Source: Thiogranum sp. (GTDB lineage Bacteria; Pseudomonadota; Gammaproteobacteria; DSM-19610). From it: a stretch of 64,000 nt of DNA. Both the position numbers and the translations under genes were made by a program. The notes below the pieces were generated by a model, which was not told the DNA's origin, ran no database searches, and saw only the letters and a list, made by a program, of their open reading frames with translations. Below, piece after piece: positions 34,642 through 43,763 of this stretch (position 1 is its first letter; the number at the start of each line of letters is the position of its first letter). The stretch is taken from the NCBI GenBank assembly GCA_030148775.1, contig JASBST010000020.1, positions 1 to 64,000 on the forward strand, read 5' to 3'.

Positions 34642-34908
34642 TCAGACGAGCTCGGCGTGCTCCACCTGGCCGTAGCGGTCCAGTGTGAGGCGCAAACAAC
34701 CCTGGTGCGGAATACGGCCGGCAATACGGCCGCCGCCCTCCATCAGGATCTCCTCGAACTGAACGAAGGCCAGCACGTGGTGGTCGTTCTTTTCGAGAAT
34801 TTCGTAGTCCAGGGTTTTGTTGTCGATCCAGCCGTTGTGGGCGCAGAACGCGGTCAGTTCGCGGCATGCCATGAGATACCGCTCCACGTGTTCCATCAGG
34901 TAGTGCAT
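34642..34908 (-). CDS. Small uncharacterised protein
   Basis: An 88-aa soluble protein (MHYLMEHVERYLMACRELTAF ... LDYEILEKNDHHVLAFVQFEEILMEGG). I know no family. Its ATG has almost no ribosome site of its own but lies inside the end of a 27-codon leader frame that does have a strong one, so translation is probably coupled. It converges with the DsrE-like gene. Confidence 0.6.
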   Translation of the reverse strand: MHYLMEHVERYLMACRELTAFCAHNGWIDNKTLDYEILEKNDHHVLAFVQFEEILMEGGGRIAGRIPHQGCLRLTLDRYGQVEHAELV

Positions 34909-34979
34909 GGTGGTTCTTGCGGGAGACTATCCGGATCCGACGCCCGAGCGGAAGCCGGGTCCATCGCGACAACGGGCAT
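34896..34979 (-). CDS. Leader peptide candidate (27 aa) coupled to the downstream small gene
   Basis: ATG 34979 is preceded by a near-perfect ribosome site (AAGGAGGTAAC). The frame MPVVAMDPASARASDPDSLP continues to a TGA at 34898-34896, 10 nt inside the next gene. The product has no recognisable domain. It may serve to open the downstream start or to sense translation. Confidence 0.4.
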   Translation of the reverse strand: MPVVAMDPASARASDPDSLPQEPPCTT

Positions 34980-35145
34980 GCGTTACCTCCTTGCTGTGAA
35001 TCAGCGCAAGTCTTGAGGGATCTTTTGACCTGCAAGCAGTATAGATGGTCGCGGGTGATGTGCAAGGTGAGGCATGGCGCCTGTTTTCTGACGCCTGCGC
35101 CTGGCCCGGGCGGTTGTCGCTGGCGGTGCCGGGTTGTAACCGCAC
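34980..35145. other. Intergenic stretch upstream of the leader frame
   Basis: About 165 nt between the FIST gene stop and the leader frame; both are read on the minus strand. TTTTGACC near 35022 and other AT-rich bits could belong to a promoter, but no pair is convincing. Confidence 0.25.
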
Positions 35146-36276
35146 CTACATAAACAGGGTCAAGACGCCGGTATAGCCGTAGAGTCGCTGGTTGAAAATT
35201 TCGCCGTTGGCGAAAAAACCAACCAACGGAAAGTCGCCGAGTGCGGCGTGGATCATTTTCACTTCCGCCGAGTCCGCGCCGAACAGATCCTCGCCACGCC
35301 CCAGGCACGAATAATAGAGCCCGCCCCGTGGCCTGGCGCCGCCTAAACGGGTCTTCAGTTCCCGCAGCATCCGTTGCATGTCTTCCCACGCCGTCTGTCC
35401 GTCGCGGCGGCAGAACTGGATTTTCTGCCCCGGGTGCAACAGGTCGCCGATAGCGATGCGTTTGCCTACGGTATCGACACCGATGAGATTTCGCACCAGA
35501 TAGTCGCCGGTGTCCGAGCCCTCCACCGGCAGGCCGGCGAAAATATAACCCGCGGCGCGATTCAGGTCGCGTGCCAGTATTTCGCCGATATCCTCCTTGA
35601 AGACGTCCAGTGCCGGACGCTTGTCGATGCTGTTGACAATGTTGTTGTTGCAGTCGGTGATGCTGCGTTTATCCGCTATCGGGCTGCAACCTTGGCTGAG
35701 GGCCGTTGCGACGGTCACACGGTTGTTGAAAACGACGCCGGACAGACCGTTCTCCAACAGCTCATCGGCGATCTGCGGATGGCTGCCGCGCGACGAACTC
35801 AGTCCGCCCACCAGATAGCCGCCGGGCAATTCGGCGTAGAGCTGCTTGATCAGCTCCGGCAGCATGCCGTTGCTCGGGTCACCGTGCAGCACGGCCACGT
35901 GGCTGGCCGAGTCGCCGAGCCAGGGGTCCCAGGTGGCCGGCAGATGGTCGGCCGCCCGGCCGTAGAAACTCAGTACCTTGAAGCTATCGTCGGGGAAGGA
36001 GCCGATCATGACCGCCAGGGCCGGCTGCTGATGATATTCCTGTCGCGTGGCACAGATGCTCAGGCCCACGGTGCCGGTCCAGTGGGTCACGCCGGTCGTG
36101 CGGCGCAGACGCTCCAGGATGCGCTGCAGGTGATCGGCGTGATGGTCGCTGACGTAGACGAAGCCCAGGTTGGCCGCCGGCGGGATTTCGCCGAGCTGCG
36201 ACGCGCACGCGGCTACGCCCTGCTCCCAGTCGGCGGTCTGCGCATGGCCGAGTAAAAAATTGTCATCATCACGCAT
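35146..36276 (-). CDS. FIST-domain sensor protein
   Basis: A 376-aa protein with an N-terminal FIST_N domain (about residues 30-220) and a FIST_C domain (about 225-365; RNLIGVDTVGKRIAIGDLLHPGQKIQFCRRD, GLYYSCLGRGEDLFG, PLVGFFANGEIF). FIST domains are thought to bind small ligands, perhaps amino acids, and usually feed into kinases or cyclases. Here it is a stand-alone protein with no output domain and no signal peptide. It follows prk on the same strand, with a terminator between. Confidence 0.85.
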   Translation of the reverse strand: MRDDDNFLLGHAQTADWEQGVAACASQLGEIPPAANLGFVYVSDHHADHLQRILERLRRTTGVTHWTGTVGLSICATRQEYHQQPALAVMIGSFPDDSFKVLSFYGRAADHLPATWDPWLGDSASHVAVLHGDPSNGMLPELIKQLYAELPGGYLVGGLSSSRGSHPQIADELLENGLSGVVFNNRVTVATALSQGCSPIADKRSITDCNNNIVNSIDKRPALDVFKEDIGEILARDLNRAAGYIFAGLPVEGSDTGDYLVRNLIGVDTVGKRIAIGDLLHPGQKIQFCRRDGQTAWEDMQRMLRELKTRLGGARPRGGLYYSCLGRGEDLFGADSAEVKMIHAALGDFPLVGFFANGEIFNQRLYGYTGVLTLFM

Positions 36277-36294
36277 AGCAAAGAGAACCGGCGT

Positions 36295-36330
36295 AAAAAG
36301 GGGGCGGCAGCGCCAGGCTGAACGCCCCCT
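36295..36330 (-). terminator. Rho-independent terminator after prk
   Basis: Read on the minus strand, AGGGGGC ... GCCCCCT is followed by TTTTTA. It lies about 30 nt after the prk stop and before the FIST start, separating the two transcripts. Confidence 0.65.
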
Positions 36331-36359
36331 GGGGTGTCAAGGCTGTCCGACTGCCCGGC

Positions 36360-37238
36360 TCAGGCGCTTTTGCGAGCGTCCATCATACGTTCAATTATAG
36401 GTGCCAGAATGATTTCCATGGCGAAGCCCATTTTGCCGCCGGGAACGACAAGAGAGTTGCGTCGTGACATGAACGAGGCGTCCAGCATGTTCAGCAGATA
36501 GGGGAAGTCGATCTCCAGCTTCTTCGGGTCACGGAAACGGATGACGACAAAACTTTCATCGGGCGTCGGGATGTCGCGCGCGATGAAGGGATTCGAGGTG
36601 TCGACCGTGGGCACGCGCTGAAAGTTGATGTCGGTGCGCGAGAACTGCGGCGTGATGTAGTGCACGTAGTCATGCATGCGGCGCAGGATGGTGTCGGTCA
36701 CCGCCTCGGCGGAATAGCCGCGCTGGGCGCAGTCGCGATGGATCTTCTGGATCCATTCCAGATTGACAATCGGGACCACACCGATCAACAGATCGACGTA
36801 CTGGGCCACATTCACCGAGCCGTCCACGGCGCCGCCGTGCAGACCTTCGTAGAACAGCAGATCGGTGCCGGGCGGAATGGCTTCCCACGGCGTGAATTCG
36901 CCGGGTTTCTGGCCGAAGGGCTCCGCTTCTTCGTCACTGTGCAAATAGTAGCGGCGGTCGCAGCTGCCGGTCTCGGCGTAGGTCTTGAACGTTTCCGCCA
37001 GCTTGTCGAACAGATTGGCTTCCGGGCCGAAATGGCTGAAATTGCGGTTGCCTTCGTTTTCCGCCCGCGTCATGGCTTCTTTCATGGCGGCGCGATCGTA
37101 GCGGTGGTAGCTGTCGCCCTCGATGACCGCGGGGTTGACCCCTTCACGCCGGAAAATGTGCTCGAAAGCCACTTTGACGGTCGTGGTGCCGGCGCCGGAT
37201 GAGCCCGTAACCGCGATCACTGGATGTTTCTGGGACAT
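36360..37238 (-). CDS. prkB: Phosphoribulokinase (proteobacterial class)
   Basis: Phosphorylates ribulose 5-phosphate to ribulose 1,5-bisphosphate, the RuBisCO substrate. The protein has 292 aa. P-loop GSSGAGTTTVK (about residues 12-22), the DSYHRYDRAAMKEA and HFGPEANLFDKL blocks and FYEGLHGG are typical of the octameric bacterial enzyme. ATG 37238 follows GAGGAG. It lies about 13 kb from the dab operon, apart from the cbb operon, and no 20-bp CbbR-like element is seen in its upstream spacer (37239-37439). Confidence 0.96.
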   Translation of the reverse strand: MSQKHPVIAVTGSSGAGTTTVKVAFEHIFRREGVNPAVIEGDSYHRYDRAAMKEAMTRAENEGNRNFSHFGPEANLFDKLAETFKTYAETGSCDRRYYLHSDEEAEPFGQKPGEFTPWEAIPPGTDLLFYEGLHGGAVDGSVNVAQYVDLLIGVVPIVNLEWIQKIHRDCAQRGYSAEAVTDTILRRMHDYVHYITPQFSRTDINFQRVPTVDTSNPFIARDIPTPDESFVVIRFRDPKKLEIDFPYLLNMLDASFMSRRNSLVVPGGKMGFAMEIILAPIIERMMDARKSA

Positions 37239-37439
37239 GCCAATCTCCTCAAAACTAAAAACGCAAAAGTGTTGGGCGCCCTACCTGGACGGGGCAGGCA
37301 CAGCGCCGGAATGCTTGAATGTTGTCGCGCGAACACCGGCAGATAGAGCGGCGGGCCGGGCGGCGTCAGAAACGGCGTATTGAACCATGTTGGCCGGTGG
37401 CCGACAACTTCATTATAACCCACTGTTTCAAAGGATAAA

Positions 37440-38174
37440 TTAAGAGCCGGCGGGTTCCGTCCGAGGTTGGCGGCGATAAAACAGGTCGCTAACCTGGTGT
37501 CCCAGGCGCTGTGCGCGTTGTTCGAATTTGGTTCGGGTCCGGGGCGGGTGGGCATTGGCCCCGGTCGGGTCCGGCGCGAACAGCGGAGATTGATCGAGCA
37601 CCTCACGCATGTGCGCCGCGTAAGGCTGCCAGTCGGTCGCCAGATGAAACAAGCCGCCGGGTTTGAGTTTGCCTGCCACCAGGGCGGCGAAGTCGGGCTG
37701 CACAATGCGTCTTTTGTGGTGTTTCTTCTTCGGCCAGGGATCCGGGAACAGCAGCAGCACCCGATCGAGGCTGGCCTCCCCCAGGCACTGGCGCAGAATC
37801 TCCAGCGCATCGTGACAGTAGACACGCACATTGCGAATGTCGCGGTTTTCCAGCGCCCGCAACAATTGGCCGACCCCCGGGCGGTGGACTTCGATGCCGA
37901 TGAAATCCTGTGTCGGCTCGGCCGCCGCCATCGCCGCCAGGCTGGCGCCGTTGCCGAATCCGATCTCCAGGGTCAGCGGTGCCGCGCGCCCGAACACCGC
38001 CGCGGCATCCAGGCTGTGTTCCGGGGGCAGGCCGTAACGCGGCCACAAACGGTCGAGGGCGTTCTGCTGGCCGGGGGTGAGCCGGCCTTCGCGGCGCACG
38101 AAGGAGCGAATGCGCCGGATGAACGGAGCGGATTTAAAAGAAGGTTCCGTCAAGGGGCGACGAGGCGCTGGCAA
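37440..38174 (-). CDS. trmB: tRNA (guanine-N7-)-methyltransferase TrmB
   Basis: Methylates G46 in the variable loop of tRNAs. The protein has 244 aa with a SAM-binding motif ([17 protein letters not shown]), [11 protein letters not shown] and the hallmark [18 protein letters not shown]. The start at 38174 overlaps the end of thiG by 41 nt; a start closer to [14 protein letters not shown] would shorten the overlap, so the first 10 or so residues are uncertain. Confidence 0.93.
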   Translation of the reverse strand: MPAPRRPLTEPSFKSAPFIRRIRSFVRREGRLTPGQQNALDRLWPRYGLPPEHSLDAAAVFGRAAPLTLEIGFGNGASLAAMAAAEPTQDFIGIEVHRPGVGQLLRALENRDIRNVRVYCHDALEILRQCLGEASLDRVLLLFPDPWPKKKHHKRRIVQPDFAALVAGKLKPGGLFHLATDWQPYAAHMREVLDQSPLFAPDPTGANAHPPRTRTKFEQRAQRLGHQVSDLFYRRQPRTEPAGS

Positions 38175-38949
38175 AGCGCTTTTTCGGAATCCGGCCGGCC
38201 AGCCAGGATTCGCGCCCGGCCTCGACGGCTTTTTTCATCGCCGAGGCCATCAGCACCGGGTCGCGCGCGCCCGCGATGGCGGTGTTCATCAGCACACCGT
38301 CACAACCCAGTTCCATCGCGATGGCGGCGTCCGAGGCGCAACCGACGCCGGCGTCGACCAGTACGGGGACGCCGGCGTTTTCGATGATGGTGCGGATATT
38401 GTGCGGATTGCGGATGCCCAGGCCCGAGCCGATCGGCGCCGCCAGCGGCATGACCGCGACGCAGCCCATGTCTTCCAGGCGTTTGGCGACGATCGGGTCG
38501 TCGTTGGTATAGACCATGACACGGAATCCTTCGGCGATGAGCACCGCGGCCGCTTCCAGGGTCTGGACAATGTCCGGAAACAGGGTTTTTTCGTCGCCCA
38601 GCACCTCCAGTTTCACCAGCGTATGGTCGTCCAGCAGCTCGCGCGCCAGGCGGCAGGTGCGCACCGCTTCCTCGGCGCTGTAGCAGCCCGCGGTATTGGG
38701 CAGGTAGGTATAGTGTTGCGGCGGCAGTACATCCAACAGGCTGGGTTCGTCCTGATTCTGGCCGATATTGGTCCGGCGGATAGCCACGGTGATGATCTGC
38801 GCGCCGCTGGCCTCGATGGCCAGACGGGTCTGTTCCAGGTCGCGGTACTTGCCGGTCCCGACCAGCAGGCGCGATTGATACGCCGTACCGTCGATGCGCA
38901 ACTCATCGGAATTCGCCGCGGTGGCGGTAGACATCACTGTGGACATCAC
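38134..38949 (-). CDS. thiG: Thiazole synthase ThiG
   Basis: Forms the thiazole phosphate of thiamine from DXP, dehydroglycine and ThiS thiocarboxylate. The protein has 271 aa; the Schiff-base Lys lies in [16 protein letters not shown], followed by [16 protein letters not shown] and [16 protein letters not shown]. The first 14 residues vary, and starts at 38949 or a few codons later are possible. It is downstream of thiS and overlaps trmB. Confidence 0.94.
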   Translation of the reverse strand: MMSTVMSTATAANSDELRIDGTAYQSRLLVGTGKYRDLEQTRLAIEASGAQIITVAIRRTNIGQNQDEPSLLDVLPPQHYTYLPNTAGCYSAEEAVRTCRLARELLDDHTLVKLEVLGDEKTLFPDIVQTLEAAAVLIAEGFRVMVYTNDDPIVAKRLEDMGCVAVMPLAAPIGSGLGIRNPHNIRTIIENAGVPVLVDAGVGCASDAAIAMELGCDGVLMNTAIAGARDPVLMASAMKKAVEAGRESWLAGRIPKKRFASASSPLDGTFF

Positions 38950-38962
38950 GTCATGCTCCTGT

Positions 38963-39169
38963 TCAATGGCCGCCGCCGCCGATAGCGCGCACTATCTCGA
39001 CCCGGTCGCCGGAGTTGAAGTAATAGCTGTCGAAGCGGCTGCGCGGCACGATTTCCCGATTGACCTCCATCGCCAGGCGCGACGACTGCAGGCCCAGGTG
39101 GGTGATCAGCGCGCTGGCGCTGAGCCCGTCGGGCAGCTGTTCGGGTTTGCCGTTGATGACAAGTTCCAT
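38963..39169 (-). CDS. thiS: Sulfur carrier protein ThiS
   Basis: Ubiquitin-like sulfur carrier, 68 aa, which is adenylated at its C-terminal Gly by ThiF and loaded with sulfur for Thi[16 protein letters not shown] and [15 protein letters not shown] fit the family. The C-terminus reads AIGGGGH, with a His after the glycines; a free Gly-Gly end is needed for activation, so trimming or a sequence quirk should be considered. It lies 13 nt before thiG. Confidence 0.9.
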   Translation of the reverse strand: MELVINGKPEQLPDGLSASALITHLGLQSSRLAMEVNREIVPRSRFDSYYFNSGDRVEIVRAIGGGGH

Positions 39170-39229
39170 GGCGCCGCATTCTACCGGAAAAGTTGCATCA
39201 GCGTAGATTCCATGCACAAATAACAGGTT

Positions 39230-41053
39230 ATGCATGAGCATCAGGAAGACCTGATTAACGTCGACATGGCGGTCACGCTCGACGGATTGTTCAATCAGCG
39301 TGTCCGCCGCAGTCCCGAAGCCACAGCCTACCGCCATTTCGATCGCGCCGCGCAGCGCTGGCTCGACATCAACTGGCGCCAGACCGCCGAGCGGGTCATG
39401 CGCTGGCGGGCCGCGCTGGCCGGCGAGGCCCTGTCGGCGGGCGCGCGCGTTGCCGTCCAGATGCGCAATGGGCTCGACTGGGTGTGCTTCGATCAGGCGG
39501 CGCTGGCCGAGGGGCTGGTGCCGGTGCCGCTGTATACCGACGACCGCCCCGACAACGTCGCTTATATTCTCGGCGACGCCGCGGTGCGGCTGCTGCTGCT
39601 GCAGAATCTGGCGCAGTGGCGAAAACTGGCGCCGGCGCTTAAGGGAATCGACTGTCTGCAGCGGGTGGTGATCCGCGACGCGCCGGACGAGGGCAGGGAC
39701 GCTGCGCTGGCCGCCGACCGGCGGGTGCGATTCCTGACGGACTGGTTGCCGACGCAGTTTCCGCCGCGTCCGGCACGCGTGGGTGACGCCCATGCCCTGG
39801 CGAGCATTGTCTATACCTCCGGCACCACCGGACGTCCCAAGGGGGTGATGCTGAGTCATTATAATATGCTCTCGGTGGCGCACGCCGTTCTGGCCGCCAT
39901 CGAGGTGTATCCGCAGGATCTGTTCCTGTCATTTCTGCCGCTGTCGCACACGCTCGAGCGGACCGCCGGCTATTATCTGCCGATGATGGCGGGCGCCTGT
40001 GTCGCCCATGCTCGCTCGGTGGGACAGTTGGCCGATGACCTGCGGCAGGTCAAACCGAGCGTGCTGATTGCCGTTCCGCGGGTTTTCGAGCGCATCCACC
40101 GGCGCCTGCTCGACCGGCTGGAGGCGGACTCGCCGCTGACGCGTGGCCTGTTCCGCGCCGCGGTGGCCAGCGGCTGGCACGAGTTTCTACGCCGCCAGGG
40201 CGATGCCCGCTGGCGCCCGGATCAACTCTTTCATCCGCTGCTGCGCCGACTCGTCGGCGCCAAGGTCCGCGCCGGCCTGGGTGGCCGGTTGCGCTACGCG
40301 GTCAGTGGCGGCGCGCCGCTGCCCCTGTATGTGGCACGCACCTTCATCGGTCTGGGATTGGAGATTCTGCAGGGTTACGGTTTGACCGAGACCAGCCCGG
40401 TCATCAGCGTCAATCTGCCGGAGTATAACGACCCTGCCAGCGTGGGTGCGCCGCTGCGCGGGATCGAGACCAGGATCGGCGCGGACGACGAGTTGCTGGT
40501 GAAAACGCCGGGCGCTACCCTGGGCTACTGGAACAATCACGCCGCCACTGCTGAACTGATCGATGCCGACGGCTGGCTGCATACCGGGGACCAGGCACGA
40601 ATCAGCCGGGGGCGGATTTATATCACCGGGCGTCTCAAGGACATCCTGGTCATGTCCAACGGCGAGAAAATTCCACCCGCCGATCTGGAGGGGGCGATTT
40701 GTGCCGACCCGCTGTTCGATCAGGCCCTGGTGGTCGGCGAAGGTCGTCCCTGTCTGGGCGCGGTACTGGTGCTCAACCCGGAGCGCTGGTTCGGCTTCGT
40801 CAAGGAACTCGGGCTGGACCCCTACGCGACGCAGAATCTTTGCCATCCGCGCGTGCACAAGCGGGTACTGGCGCGGATCAAGACGCAACTGCACGTGTTT
40901 CCCGGTTATGCCCGGATACGTTGCGCCGTTCTCAGTCTCGATCCCTGGACCGTGGATAACAATCTGTTAACGCCGACGCTGAAGCTGCGCCGGTCCGTTC
41001 TGCTGCAGACATTCGCCGCCCGCATAGACTCGGCGTTCGCCTCAGTGCGGTAA
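39230..41053 (+). CDS. AMP-dependent acyl-CoA synthetase/ligase (long-chain type)
   Basis: ANL-superfamily adenylating enzyme, 607 aa, close to FadD-like long-chain acyl-CoA ligases. It has the P-loop-like YTSGTTGRPKGVMLSH (about residue 197), the A5-type QGYGLTETSPVIS, the A8 motif TGDQARISRGRIYITGRLKDI, and ends near a Lys-containing NLLTPTLKLRRSV. The likely role is fatty-acid activation or recycling into lipids. It is divergent from thiS with a 60-nt spacer. Confidence 0.88.
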   Translation: MHEHQEDLINVDMAVTLDGLFNQRVRRSPEATAYRHFDRAAQRWLDINWRQTAERVMRWRAALAGEALSAGARVAVQMRNGLDWVCFDQAALAEGLVPVPLYTDDRPDNVAYILGDAAVRLLLLQNLAQWRKLAPALKGIDCLQRVVIRDAPDEGRDAALAADRRVRFLTDWLPTQFPPRPARVGDAHALASIVYTSGTTGRPKGVMLSHYNMLSVAHAVLAAIEVYPQDLFLSFLPLSHTLERTAGYYLPMMAGACVAHARSVGQLADDLRQVKPSVLIAVPRVFERIHRRLLDRLEADSPLTRGLFRAAVASGWHEFLRRQGDARWRPDQLFHPLLRRLVGAKVRAGLGGRLRYAVSGGAPLPLYVARTFIGLGLEILQGYGLTETSPVISVNLPEYNDPASVGAPLRGIETRIGADDELLVKTPGATLGYWNNHAATAELIDADGWLHTGDQARISRGRIYITGRLKDILVMSNGEKIPPADLEGAICADPLFDQALVVGEGRPCLGAVLVLNPERWFGFVKELGLDPYATQNLCHPRVHKRVLARIKTQLHVFPGYARIRCAVLSLDPWTVDNNLLTPTLKLRRSVLLQTFAARIDSAFASVR

Positions 41054-41153
41054 GAGTGTAAATTCCGCCGACAGCTGGGATGACTAAACCGAGTTACTAA
41101 GCCGCTGATCTGTCAGTATTATGCCTAAATAATGTAGGAGATTTGTACCTATA

Positions 41154-41174
41154 ACTGTCGGACTGATTGACAGT
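41154..41174. promoter_or_regulatory. Inverted repeat upstream of a sigma-54-like promoter
   Basis: ACTGTC-N9-GACAGT (41154-41159 and 41169-41174) lies about 50 nt before the -24 element. A related CTGTCAG occurs near 41110. This spacing suits an enhancer-binding-protein site. Confidence 0.4.
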
Positions 41175-41224
41175 GATATTTGCTACATAGCCACAACAGA
41201 TTGATATTTAAAATTAATGTTGAA

Positions 41225-41240
41225 TGGAGCGATATTTGCA
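41225..41240 (+). promoter_or_regulatory. Sigma-54-type promoter candidate
   Basis: TGGAGCG-N4-TTGCA keeps the invariant GG-N10-GC spacing of RpoN promoters; the -12 half is a full match and the -24 half matches five of seven. It ends 63 nt before the GTG of the VPLPA/PEP-CTERM gene. Confidence 0.5.
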
Positions 41241-41303
41241 AAGAGTGAGTATTCCGGCCGGCGTAATCTCCGGTGCGACCGTGTAGCGAGATAAGGACAA
41301 ACT

Positions 41304-41942
41304 GTGAGATTTTCTACCCTAATGACTTCGGCCCTCGCCGCCCTCTGCTTGGGGCTGAGCGGCCTTCCGGTGCAGGCGGCATCAATCGCCTACTTTCTTG
41401 ATCAGTCCAACGATATGCCGGACGGCGTCAATTATCTCAAGGTGACGGTCAGCGACAGCGTGGCGAGTGCCGGCGACATCGATTTTCGCGTCGATGTGCT
41501 GACGGCCAATTTCCCTTCGCCCGGCAGCAGCTTCGGGATGCAGACATTCTCCTTCAACTACGACACGGCATTCAATGTGACGCCAAGCAATATCATCGAC
41601 ATCGATCCCTCGTCCTGGACCATCAGCCAGGATGCCAACGCCGGCGGCGGTTTCGGCAAATTCGAGTTCGAGTTCTCCGGTACCGGTGGGAATCGAACGG
41701 AGCTGATGACGTTCTCCATTACCGGCGTCAGCGGCGACTCCCCCTCGACCTATGCCATGGGATCGACATTGAGGCCGGCGGCGACGGAGTTTTTCGCCGC
41801 CCATGTGGCGGGGTTCGATGATGGTAACGGTGTTACCAGTGCGCAGTTCGCCGGTTCCACACCGGTGCCGTTGCCCGCCGCGCTCTGGCTGTTCGGCAGC
41901 GGCCTGCTGGGGCTGGTAGGGCTGGTGCGGCGCAGAAACTGA
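41304..41942 (+). CDS. VPLPA/PEP-CTERM sorted surface protein
   Basis: A 212-aa secreted protein. Residues 1-25 are a signal peptide (SALAALCLGLSGLPVQA). The middle is beta-rich and low in cysteine. The C-terminus is a sorting signal, VPLPAALWLFGSGLLGLVG followed by VRRRN, which is recognised and cut by an exosortase; such proteins often belong to extracellular matrix or biofilm. GTG 41304 is preceded by AAGGAC. The gene ends in a strong terminator, so it is monocistronic. No exosortase is in the window. Confidence 0.88.
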   Translation: MRFSTLMTSALAALCLGLSGLPVQAASIAYFLDQSNDMPDGVNYLKVTVSDSVASAGDIDFRVDVLTANFPSPGSSFGMQTFSFNYDTAFNVTPSNIIDIDPSSWTISQDANAGGGFGKFEFEFSGTGGNRTELMTFSITGVSGDSPSTYAMGSTLRPAATEFFAAHVAGFDDGNGVTSAQFAGSTPVPLPAALWLFGSGLLGLVGLVRRRN

Positions 41943-41964
41943 TTTGGGGAGGTTCCAGGCAGGG

Positions 41965-41993
41965 AAAAAGGCGGTCGACAGACCGCCTTTTTT
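41965..41993. terminator. Rho-independent terminator, bidirectional
   Basis: AAAAAGGCGGTC, a four-base loop and GACCGCCTTTTTT form a long GC stem flanked by A and T runs. It serves the PEP-CTERM gene on the plus strand and the converging OmpA-type gene on the minus strand. Confidence 0.85.
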
Positions 41994-42008
41994 CTTGCCT
42001 GGCGAAGT

Positions 42009-42692
42009 TCAGGTCAGCGGCGTGAGGCGTATTTCCACCCGACGGTTCTGCGCCCGCCCCTGAGCGGTGTCGTTGCTGGCAATCGGCGCTGTCTCGCCCA
42101 TGCCCTGGGTGATAATGCGTTGCGGCAGTACCCGCTGGCTTTCCAGGTAGCGGGCGACACTGCTGGCGCGCGCCTCGGAGAGGCGCTGATTGTAGGCCTC
42201 CGGTCCGGTGCTGTCGGTATGACCGATGACATCGACATAGGTTTTTTCGTACTCGTTGATCACCAGTGCGACGGAGTCCAGGACCTCATAGAAGCCGGAC
42301 GCGATGCTGCTGGAGTCGGTAGCGAACGTGATATTGCTCGGCATGTTGAGGATGATGGAGTCGCCGACACGGGTGACACTCACGCCGGTGCCCTGCAGGC
42401 GGGCGCGCAGCTTGGCCTCTTCCTTGTCCATATAGTCGCCCACGGCAGCGCCGGTCAGCGCGCCCAGGCCGGCGCCGATCAACACGCCCTTGCGTTTGCC
42501 GCCGCTGAGGATGGCGCCGGCCACCGCGCCGCCGAGCGCGCCAACGCCGGCGCCGATGGAGGTATTGGCGGTTTTGCGTTCGCCGGTATAGGGGTCGGTG
42601 GTCTGGCAGCCGGCCAGAATCAGAACAGCGGCGGTGGACAGGCCGATCAGCCGCAGGCCGGGGCGGCGCCGCTGGGTCATGGAATACAGCAT
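42009..42692 (-). CDS. OmpA-family outer-membrane lipoprotein
   Basis: A 227-aa protein. A lipoprotein signal with lipobox LILAGC precedes Cys29 or so; a glycine-zipper segment (GAGVGALGGAVAGAILSGG) follows; the C-terminal OmpA domain (ITFATDSSSI, VDVIGHTDSTG, NQRLSEARASSVARYL, NRRVEIRL) binds peptidoglycan. It resembles YiaD-type proteins. The start at 42692 (MLYSMTQRRR) is chosen because it gives a compact lipoprotein signal. Confidence 0.9.
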   Translation of the reverse strand: MLYSMTQRRRPGLRLIGLSTAAVLILAGCQTTDPYTGERKTANTSIGAGVGALGGAVAGAILSGGKRKGVLIGAGLGALTGAAVGDYMDKEEAKLRARLQGTGVSVTRVGDSIILNMPSNITFATDSSSIASGFYEVLDSVALVINEYEKTYVDVIGHTDSTGPEAYNQRLSEARASSVARYLESQRVLPQRIITQGMGETAPIASNDTAQGRAQNRRVEIRLTPLT

Positions 42693-42874
42693 AAGAGTTC
42701 CTCGTTCAGTGTACCCGGCCAGCATACACCAGGCGCCGACCGCTGTGGATGTTCGGGGTAGCGCCGGTTGCCGTTTGTAGCCGCCGCCCGACAGTCGGTG
42801 ACGGATAGCGCTTGGAGTCCGGGCTGTACCGCGAGTTCCCCGGCCGGTCCCCCGGATGCTTGCGCGTTGCGCTA

Positions 42875-43666
42875 TCAACGTCCGCGGTCCAGGTCGCCGG
42901 CGCGCGCCAGATCGTCCAGGGTGCCGATGTCGACAAAGGGATGCTGCGATACCGTCACCGCCTGCAGGTCCAGCCCCGCGGTGATTCCCGCGCTGATGAC
43001 GTCACCGACATGGAGTTCGCGCGCGCTGGCGTGCGGCTGCTGAGTGGCCAGAAACGCATGCATGAAATCGCTGAAGCGCGGTGTCCACAGCGCGACCCCC
43101 CAGGTCTGGCGCAGATCGGTGCGTGCGGGCTTGATGAGTATTTCCCGCAGGCGCCCGTTCTCGTCGGTGCGTACCATGTCCACCTTTGCGGGCCGATCGG
43201 CCGGAAACAGGCCCAGCACCAGGTCGGCGCCGCTGTGCTGTTGGTGGCGCAGCAGGGGCGGAAAAATATCGCTATCGGCGAAGCACATATCGGGGAAGCC
43301 GAGCGCGACATGGCGCCCGCGCAGGAACGCGTAGGCCTGATCGATGCTGTAGGGCGTGCCCCAGGGATGCGCCATCATCAGATAGGCCAGGTGCAGGTCC
43401 AGGCGCGAGCCGTCGCCCAGGTGGGCCGGGATATCCCACTTGCCGTCCCGGATCACCAGATAGGCCTCGCGAACGCCGGCCAGGCGCAGGGCGCGCAGCA
43501 GGTGCTCGCACACCGGGGCCCGATCTTGCGGCGCTTGCGGATGCGCCGCTGCCAACAACTCCTTGCTGCCGCCGCCCAGTCCTTTCAGCCGGGTGGCGTG
43601 TCCGGCCATGGGAACGACGCCGACGATCTCCGGTTGCTCGGTTGAGGCGGACTGTGCTTCACTCAC
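42875..43666 (-). CDS. Sugar-phosphate nucleotidyltransferase
   Basis: A 263-aa GT-A-fold NTP transferase. The N-terminus carries the pyrophosphorylase signature in the variant form VVPMAGHATRLKGLGGGSKELL, and FPDMCFADSDIFPPL holds the metal-binding Asp. The C-terminal FVDIGTLDDLARAG is typical of glucose- or mannose-1-phosphate nucleotidyltransferases. The sugar is not determined. A spacer of 182 nt without other features separates it from the OmpA-type gene. Confidence 0.82.
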   Translation of the reverse strand: MSEAQSASTEQPEIVGVVPMAGHATRLKGLGGGSKELLAAAHPQAPQDRAPVCEHLLRALRLAGVREAYLVIRDGKWDIPAHLGDGSRLDLHLAYLMMAHPWGTPYSIDQAYAFLRGRHVALGFPDMCFADSDIFPPLLRHQQHSGADLVLGLFPADRPAKVDMVRTDENGRLREILIKPARTDLRQTWGVALWTPRFSDFMHAFLATQQPHASARELHVGDVISAGITAGLDLQAVTVSQHPFVDIGTLDDLARAGDLDRGR

Positions 43667-43763
43667 GGGGTTTTATCTTGACCGATTTTTCGCCGGCCGC
43701 CGCCGTCCGGGTGGTGACGTTGGTGGGCCGGTTTCTGTAGACTGTTGCGCATTCTGACAGATC

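Noticed and set aside
39170-39229. TPP riboswitch before thiS
   Set aside because: Only 60 nt separate thiS from the divergent ligase, too short, and no THI-box sequence is seen.
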